From GWF2-43-63 sp964559205 (GTDB taxonomy: Bacteria; Bacteroidota; Bacteroidia; Bacteroidales; DTU049): a stretch of 11,288 nt of DNA. The notes beneath the pieces are model-generated. The model was given only the letters and a program-made list of their open reading frames with translations, did no database searches and was not told the DNA's origin. A program made the translations under genes and the position numbers. The stretch covers positions 1 through 11,288 of the forward strand of contig CAZLHV010000101.1 in the NCBI GenBank assembly GCA_964559205.1, in the 5' to 3' direction. Numbering within the stretch: the first letter of the stretch is position 1; the number at the start of each line of letters is the position of its first letter. Below are positions 7,307 through 11,288 of this stretch, in pieces.

Positions 7307-7375
7307 CATGATTTCAATCAATCCATTTGATTGTCAAAAACAATGTTTTTTTTCAATATCAGTTTCAGATAGTAT

Positions 7376-7383
7376 TACTTTTG
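7376..7383 (+). promoter_or_regulatory. -7 box of promoter for the saccharopine dehydrogenase gene
   Basis: TACTTTTG is an exact match to TAnnTTTG, 18 nt before the ATG at 7402. TTTC at 7351-7354, 21 nt upstream, is an acceptable -33 element. The box lies downstream of the longest-frame start at 7327, which argues against that start. Confidence 0.6.
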
Positions 7384-7401
7384 CCATCAGAAACAACTAT
7401 T

Positions 7402-8736
7402 ATGAAAAACATACTCATTCTTGGAGCCGGTCTTTCGTCATCGACCATGATACGATATTTGCTTGAAAAGGGCAATGAGAACGGATGGATCATTTCGGTG
7501 GCAGATATTGACCACAGTGTTGCACAAAGTAAAATTGCCGGATTCAGCAATGGCAAGGCATTTCGGTTCGACATTGCGGATGAGAATGGTCTAGAGAAAA
7601 TGGTTATTGATAACGATCTGGTTGTAAGCATGCTTCCTGCCCGCTTTCATCCAATTGTAGCCAAAATGTGCCTTGTTCACTCAAAGCACTTGTTCACGGC
7701 ATCGTATGTTTCGCCAGAAATGAAAGCCATGCACGAAGAAGTCGTTGCGAAAAACCTTTTATTTTTTAATGAATGCGGCGTTGATCCGGGCATTGACCAC
7801 ATGTCGGCCATGAAAGTGATTGATGAAATTCGTGCAAAAGGTGGAAAAATCACTGGTTTTGAATCAAACACCGGTGGTTTGATTGCGCCTGAATACGACA
7901 ACAATCCATGGAATTATAAATTTACTTGGAACGCCCGCAACGTGATTCTGGCAGGACAGGCAGGAGCAAGATTTCTGCACAATGGCAAATATAAATACAT
8001 CCCATACACCCGTTTGTTTGAACGTACCGATCGTACAAGCGTTCTTCAATACGGTGATTTTGACATTTATGCGAACCGCGATTCTTTAAGCTATCGCGAA
8101 GTATATGGGTTACACGACATTCAAACCCTTGTGCGCGGAACTTTTCGCCGGCCAGGATATTGCGAGGCATGGAACTGCTTTGTTCAGCTTGGAGTGACTG
8201 ATGACAGTTATGAACTCGATCAACCTGAAAAGCTAACTTACCGGACCTTTATCGAGTCGTTTCTGCCCGAAGCCGAAGGACTAAGGGTTGAGGAGAGGTT
8301 CTGTCGATATTTGCACATTGGCATTGAAAGCGAAACATTTGCAAAAATGAAATGGCTGGGTCTTTTCGAAAACACGTCGATTCCGGCTTCGTGCAAAACC
8401 CCGGCCCAGATTCTGCAGGCGATTATTGAGCCTAAATGGGCGCTTGGCGAAAAAGACCTCGATATGATTGTGATGCAACACACTTTCGATTATGAACTGA
8501 CTGGAGGAAAACATCGCCGATTATCGTCCATGGTTGTGATTGGAAAGGACAAAACCGATACTGCCATGGCGATTACTGTCGGAATGCCACTCGCCATTGC
8601 CATCGAGCTGTTTATGACCGGAAAAATGAAAGCCTGCGGGGTGCAGGTACCTGTGAAGCCGGAATTCTACGAACCGATACTCGCCGCACTCGAGCCATAT
8701 GGTGTAGCGTTTATTGAAGAGGAAGTAGCATTGTAA
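7402..8736 (+). CDS. Saccharopine dehydrogenase family protein (LYS9-type, glutamate-forming)
   Basis: Predicted NAD(P)-dependent saccharopine reductase/dehydrogenase of 444 residues, linking saccharopine with glutamate and aminoadipate semialdehyde in lysine metabolism. Seen: an N-terminal Rossmann fold with MKNILILGAGLSSS (1-14); the family signature ECGVDPGIDHMSAM (124-137); and TGGLIAPEYDNNPWNYKF (157-174), which matches the substrate-domain signature of LYS9-type enzymes. The frame is open back to an ATG at 7327, but those 25 extra codons contain the -7 box and would precede the Rossmann strand with unrelated sequence, so ATG 7402 is the start. It is monocistronic in this window, with no lysine-pathway neighbour. 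Carboxynorspermidine dehydrogenase is a related alternative, but the signatures favour LYS9. Whether it runs in lysine breakdown or another direction cannot be told from the sequence. Confidence 0.87.
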   Translation: MKNILILGAGLSSSTMIRYLLEKGNENGWIISVADIDHSVAQSKIAGFSNGKAFRFDIADENGLEKMVIDNDLVVSMLPARFHPIVAKMCLVHSKHLFTASYVSPEMKAMHEEVVAKNLLFFNECGVDPGIDHMSAMKVIDEIRAKGGKITGFESNTGGLIAPEYDNNPWNYKFTWNARNVILAGQAGARFLHNGKYKYIPYTRLFERTDRTSVLQYGDFDIYANRDSLSYREVYGLHDIQTLVRGTFRRPGYCEAWNCFVQLGVTDDSYELDQPEKLTYRTFIESFLPEAEGLRVEERFCRYLHIGIESETFAKMKWLGLFENTSIPASCKTPAQILQAIIEPKWALGEKDLDMIVMQHTFDYELTGGKHRRLSSMVVIGKDKTDTAMAITVGMPLAIAIELFMTGKMKACGVQVPVKPEFYEPILAALEPYGVAFIEEEVAL

Positions 8737-8771
8737 AACGCATTGGTTGAAACCGGTCTTCTACGGATAAA

Positions 8772-8804
8772 TTTTGCACGAAAGCGAAAAATAGCGTAGG
8801 TTTG
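8772..8804 (+). promoter_or_regulatory. Promoter for the glycosyltransferase-methyltransferase operon
   Basis: The -33 element TTTTG (8772-8776), a 20-nt spacer and an exact -7 box TAGGTTTG (8797-8804) make the best complete Bacteroidota-type promoter in the window. It ends 17 nt before the ATG at 8822. Confidence 0.65.
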
Positions 8805-8821
8805 TATCAAAATTAACCCGC

Positions 8822-9778
8822 ATGAACCGCAAAAAGGTCTCGGTGGTCGTACCAAGCTACAACGAAGAAAATAATATTGTCCCGCTTTATCAGGAAATCA
8901 GAAAGAACATTCCTGAAAGTTACGATGCAGAGTTTATCTTTGTGGATGACGGAAGCAGCGACTGTACTCTTGATGAAATCAAGAAGCTTAAGGCGGACGA
9001 CCCACAGGTCTTTTATATTTCGTTTTCCAGAAACTTCGGGCATCAGAATGCATTGAAGGCCGGAATAGATCATGCATTTGGCGATTGCGTGATCAGTTTG
9101 GATGCAGATCTTCAACATCCTCCATCTCTTATTCCGCAATTGCTTCAGACGTGGGAACAAGGTTATGATGTGGTGTATACAATTCGCGACGATAAAAAAT
9201 CAGGATCATGGTTTAAACGAGTCACATCATCATTATTCTACCGACTCATTAACACATTAAGCAGCACCCGCATTGAACCCGGCGCTGCTGATTTCAGGCT
9301 TATTTCGAATCAGGTGGCACGTCAATTGTCGAAAATTACCGAGAATTACCTTTTCATCAGGGGACTTATTTCATGGATGGGTTTCCGGCAAAAATCAATC
9401 ATCTATCAACCTTCGCAACGACACAGCGGCAAAACAAAATACTCGTTTTCAAAAATGCTGAAATTTGCCATGGCAGGGATTACGTCGTTCAGCGTGAAAC
9501 CTTTACGAATATCGCTGATTGCAGGCGCTTTCATCGCTCTTTCAGCCATAGGCTACGGATGTTATGCCATTTATGTAACGCTCTTCACCACCCTCAGCCT
9601 GCCAGGCTGGGGTTCCTTAATTGCAAGTATCCTGTTTATCGGCGGAATTCAGCTCATTGTTCTTGGAGTAATCGGGGAATACCTGGGCAAGTTATTTCTA
9701 GAAAATAAAAAACGTCCAAATTATATTGTTAGAGAAACAAATCTAGAAAGTGATGAGAGCATGCCCGTGTTGCGGTGA
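8822..9778 (+). CDS. Family 2 glycosyltransferase, polyprenyl-phosphate type (DPM1/GtrB/ArnC-like)
   Basis: Membrane-anchored GT2 enzyme of 318 residues, predicted to move a sugar from a nucleotide donor to undecaprenyl phosphate on the cytoplasmic face. Seen: the N-terminal GT-A start VSVVVPSYNEENN (6-18); VDDGSSD (41-47); SRNFGHQNALKAG (69-81); the metal-binding DADLQHP (94-100); an acceptor-side GAADFRLI (154-161); and a basic YSFSKMLKFA stretch (207-216) leading to two C-terminal membrane segments (about 229-254 and 264-290). This layout is that of GtrB-type bactoprenol glycosyltransferases. Its last 26 nt overlap the methyltransferase start, so the two should be co-translated. No flippase or GtrC-like partner is in view, so neither the sugar nor the final acceptor can be named. 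Family very secure. Confidence 0.92.
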   Translation: MNRKKVSVVVPSYNEENNIVPLYQEIRKNIPESYDAEFIFVDDGSSDCTLDEIKKLKADDPQVFYISFSRNFGHQNALKAGIDHAFGDCVISLDADLQHPPSLIPQLLQTWEQGYDVVYTIRDDKKSGSWFKRVTSSLFYRLINTLSSTRIEPGAADFRLISNQVARQLSKITENYLFIRGLISWMGFRQKSIIYQPSQRHSGKTKYSFSKMLKFAMAGITSFSVKPLRISLIAGAFIALSAIGYGCYAIYVTLFTTLSLPGWGSLIASILFIGGIQLIVLGVIGEYLGKLFLENKKRPNYIVRETNLESDESMPVLR

Positions 9779-10598
9779 TCAGAACCAAAATCCAAGATAT
9801 AACCATCTGCTGATGAAATGCAATTCATGTGGTCATTATATGGCAGATGAACGATTCTTTTCTTCTGATTTTTCCGCCTTGTATGCCGAAGATTATTTCA
9901 ACGGCAACGAGTATCTGAATTATCTAAATGACAAAGTTGTTATTCAGAAAAACTTTGAACACAGACTTCGATGGTTAAGCAATAAGTTTGGGATTACCGA
10001 AAGATCTCATGTACTTGAAATTGGTGCTGCCTATGGTTTTTTTGGCGAAATATTGCTGAAGCACAACCCCACATGCAAATACACTGGTTATGAGCTCTCA
10101 CCTGAACCTGCTGCATGGGCACGACAACACCTGAATCTCAGTGTGCATGCCGGAGACTATCTTCAGGCTGAGCATCCTGAGCATAAATACAGCGATGTGT
10201 TTATGTGGGACGTCATTGAACACTTGCCCGATCCGACACCCTTTTTAATAAAAGCACATTCAGAAATGCAGAGCAACGGGCTCCTTCATCTCACCACTGG
10301 CGACATTGGCAGGCTGTTGCCCAGACTTCAGGGACGACGCTGGCGCATGATACATCCTCCTACACACCTTCATTATTTCAGCCGTCATTCTCTCACGAAA
10401 TTGCTTCATCGCTGCGGTTTTAAAGTTTTGCATACAACATATCCTCCCGTATTCAGAAGCCTGCGTCAAATTAGATATTCATTGTTTCATCTTGGCCGTA
10501 AGAAGACAGACCGGTTTGCCGAAAACAGCAATGCAAGATACATAAGCATCAACACTTTTGATATCATGTTTGTGATCGCTCAGAAAATCAAGGACTGA
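9753..10598 (+). CDS. Class I SAM-dependent methyltransferase with N-terminal zinc ribbon
   Basis: Predicted methyltransferase of 281 residues. Seen: an N-terminal zinc-ribbon pattern CPCC...CNSC (Cys4, 6, 7, 23, 26); a linker with YAEDYFNGNEYL (44-55); Rossmann motif I VLEIGAAYGFFG (87-98); the motif II acidic residue in TGYELSP (111-117); the post-motif region DVIEHLPDP (153-161); and a conserved-looking PPTHLHYFS stretch (202-210) shared with many sugar or glycan methyltransferases. The start chosen is ATG 9753; a GTG one codon upstream (9750) is also possible, and either way the gene overlaps the glycosyltransferase. The overlap and family suggest the substrate is the sugar or lipid-linked glycan made by the neighbour, but this is inference. 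The 3' end overlaps the convergent regulator gene by 11 bp. Confidence 0.88.
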   Translation: MRACPCCGDQNQNPRYNHLLMKCNSCGHYMADERFFSSDFSALYAEDYFNGNEYLNYLNDKVVIQKNFEHRLRWLSNKFGITERSHVLEIGAAYGFFGEILLKHNPTCKYTGYELSPEPAAWARQHLNLSVHAGDYLQAEHPEHKYSDVFMWDVIEHLPDPTPFLIKAHSEMQSNGLLHLTTGDIGRLLPRLQGRRWRMIHPPTHLHYFSRHSLTKLLHRCGFKVLHTTYPPVFRSLRQIRYSLFHLGRKKTDRFAENSNARYISINTFDIMFVIAQKIKD

Positions 10599-11288
10599 TA
10601 AAACTCCTCAGAAATGAAGTGAGGTCAGATGCATTTTCGAGTTTAAGTTTCTTGGCGAGCCTGTTCTTTTTAATTTTAATGCTGGCTTCTGATATGCCCA
10701 TCACATGAGCAATTTCCTTGTTGCTCAGGTTAATGATGATATAGGCACACAGCTTTTGCTCCCCCTGGGTGAGATCAGAATGCGCCATTGACAGCTTTGA
10801 AAAAAACCCAGGATAAACCTGCTCGAAATGAAAAAAGTAGTTATTCCATACCGCATCGTCGCCAGCATTCATTTTTATAATACTCCGGATTTTTGAAAGA
10901 GGCTGGCTCATGTCCTTCCCGTTTTGCCCTGAAGCAATCAGATCGACATGCTTTTCAATTTCCTGCAGGGTTTCATTCTTTGTAACGATATGCATGGTCA
11001 TCGAAGTCAACTGACGTTCTTTCATCCTGATTTCCTGAGAAAGCTGTTCCTTTTCAAGCTGTGCAATAAGTTCCTTGTTCTTTAGTTCCTCCGATAAACG
11101 AAGACTTTCGCTCTCGGCAAGCCTGTGACGCTGATCCAGAAGCTTGTTGCGGTTTTTAATGGCCAGATATAGAAGCATGAAAACAATAACACTTATCACA
11201 ATTAAAATGATCAGGAGCCATTGAAGCTGACGCTGCAATGCAAACTCCCGGTCAAGCAATTCACGCTCTTTTTGCCAGCGGCTTTGCT
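10588..11288 (-). CDS. Membrane-bound LuxR-type transcriptional regulator, C-terminal part, runs off right edge
   Basis: The 3' part of a regulator gene; about 232 codons are visible and the frame stays open to the window edge. The first start-like codon inside is a TTG at 11259, but the frame continues upstream through charged residues, so that is not the start. Seen, numbered from that TTG: a single membrane segment (about 14-34); a long charged coiled coil (about 36-105); a variable linker; and a C-terminal helix-turn-helix with LTQGEQKLCAYII (163-175), LSNKEIAHVMGIS (178-190) and IKIKKNRLAKKLKL (194-207), a LuxR/GerE-type domain in the variant common in Bacteroidota. Such proteins usually carry a periplasmic TPR or propeller sensor before the membrane segment; that part is outside the window. 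There is no phosphoacceptor domain in view. It overlaps the methyltransferase gene tail-to-tail by 11 bp. Confidence 0.85.
   Translation of the reverse strand, partial: QSRWQKERELLDREFALQRQLQWLLIILIVISVIVFMLLYLAIKNRNKLLDQRHRLAESESLRLSEELKNKELIAQLEKEQLSQEIRMKERQLTSMTMHIVTKNETLQEIEKHVDLIASGQNGKDMSQPLSKIRSIIKMNAGDDAVWNNYFFHFEQVYPGFFSKLSMAHSDLTQGEQKLCAYIIINLSNKEIAHVMGISEASIKIKKNRLAKKLKLENASDLTSFLRSFISP

Noticed and set aside
7327..7401. N-terminal extension of the saccharopine dehydrogenase as a signal peptide
   Set aside because: The stretch contains the promoter elements, and the enzyme family is cytosolic.
8743..8760. Possible terminator hairpin after the saccharopine dehydrogenase gene (GGTT/AACC)
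   Set aside because: Only a 4-bp stem and no T-run; too weak to call.
8764..8776. TAAATTTTG as a second -7 box for the glycosyltransferase gene
   Set aside because: One base too long for TAnnTTTG, and it fits better as the -33 element of the exact box at 8797-8804.
8813..9160. 115-codon minus-strand frame opposite the glycosyltransferase start
   Set aside because: Lies wholly antisense to a well-supported GT2 N-terminus and shows no recognisable motif; a shadow frame.
11257..11259. TTG as the start of the LuxR-type regulator gene
   Set aside because: The frame stays open to the window edge with charged coiled-coil-like residues before it, and the architecture requires a sensor domain upstream.
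1..11288. CRISPR array, tRNA, rRNA, insertion sequence or prophage
   Set aside because: No spaced repeats, cloverleaf, rRNA-like sequence, transposase, integrase or phage gene was seen on either strand.

Overview
The window looks like chromosomal DNA of a member of the Bacteroidota. The evidence is a GldH lipoprotein gene, an OmpA-family protein with the TPR / PD40 propeller / regulatory domain / OmpA order typical of that phylum, TAnnTTTG-type -7 promoter boxes, and a near absence of Shine-Dalgarno sequences. No mobile element, prophage, CRISPR array, tRNA or rRNA is visible. Most of the window is ordinary core-genome content.

Left part, minus strand (1-3488). In transcription order this holds holB (clamp-loader delta' subunit), ricT (PSP1-domain protein with paired cysteines), gldH (lipoprotein) and the N-terminal 215 codons of a class A penicillin-binding protein, which runs off the left edge. 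ricT, gldH and the PBP gene are tightly packed (TAATG stop/start overlap, then a 10-nt gap) and look like one transcript. A 95-bp gap holding a possible hairpin and a promoter separates holB from ricT.

Middle, plus strand (3683-8736). Three apparently independent single genes follow: a PorE-like OmpA-family periplasmic protein, a secreted C1B (bleomycin hydrolase-like) cysteine peptidase, and an LYS9-type saccharopine dehydrogenase. The first two each end in a clear intrinsic terminator. A 387-bp gap lies between the OmpA-family gene and the peptidase gene, and beyond the terminator I see no gene in it.

Right part (8822-11288). A membrane-anchored family 2 glycosyltransferase of the polyprenyl-phosphate type overlaps by 26 nt with a zinc-ribbon SAM methyltransferase, so the two form a probable two-gene operon for glycan or lipid-linked sugar modification. 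Converging on it, with an 11-bp tail-to-tail overlap, is the 3' part of a membrane-bound LuxR-type regulator gene that enters from the right edge.

The most coherent new-looking observation is regulatory. Six candidate promoters have a -7 box at a short, nearly fixed distance (11 to 21 nt) from the start codon. This implies very short leaders, and it corrects the start of the saccharopine dehydrogenase gene. I did not find a convincing undescribed multi-gene system.
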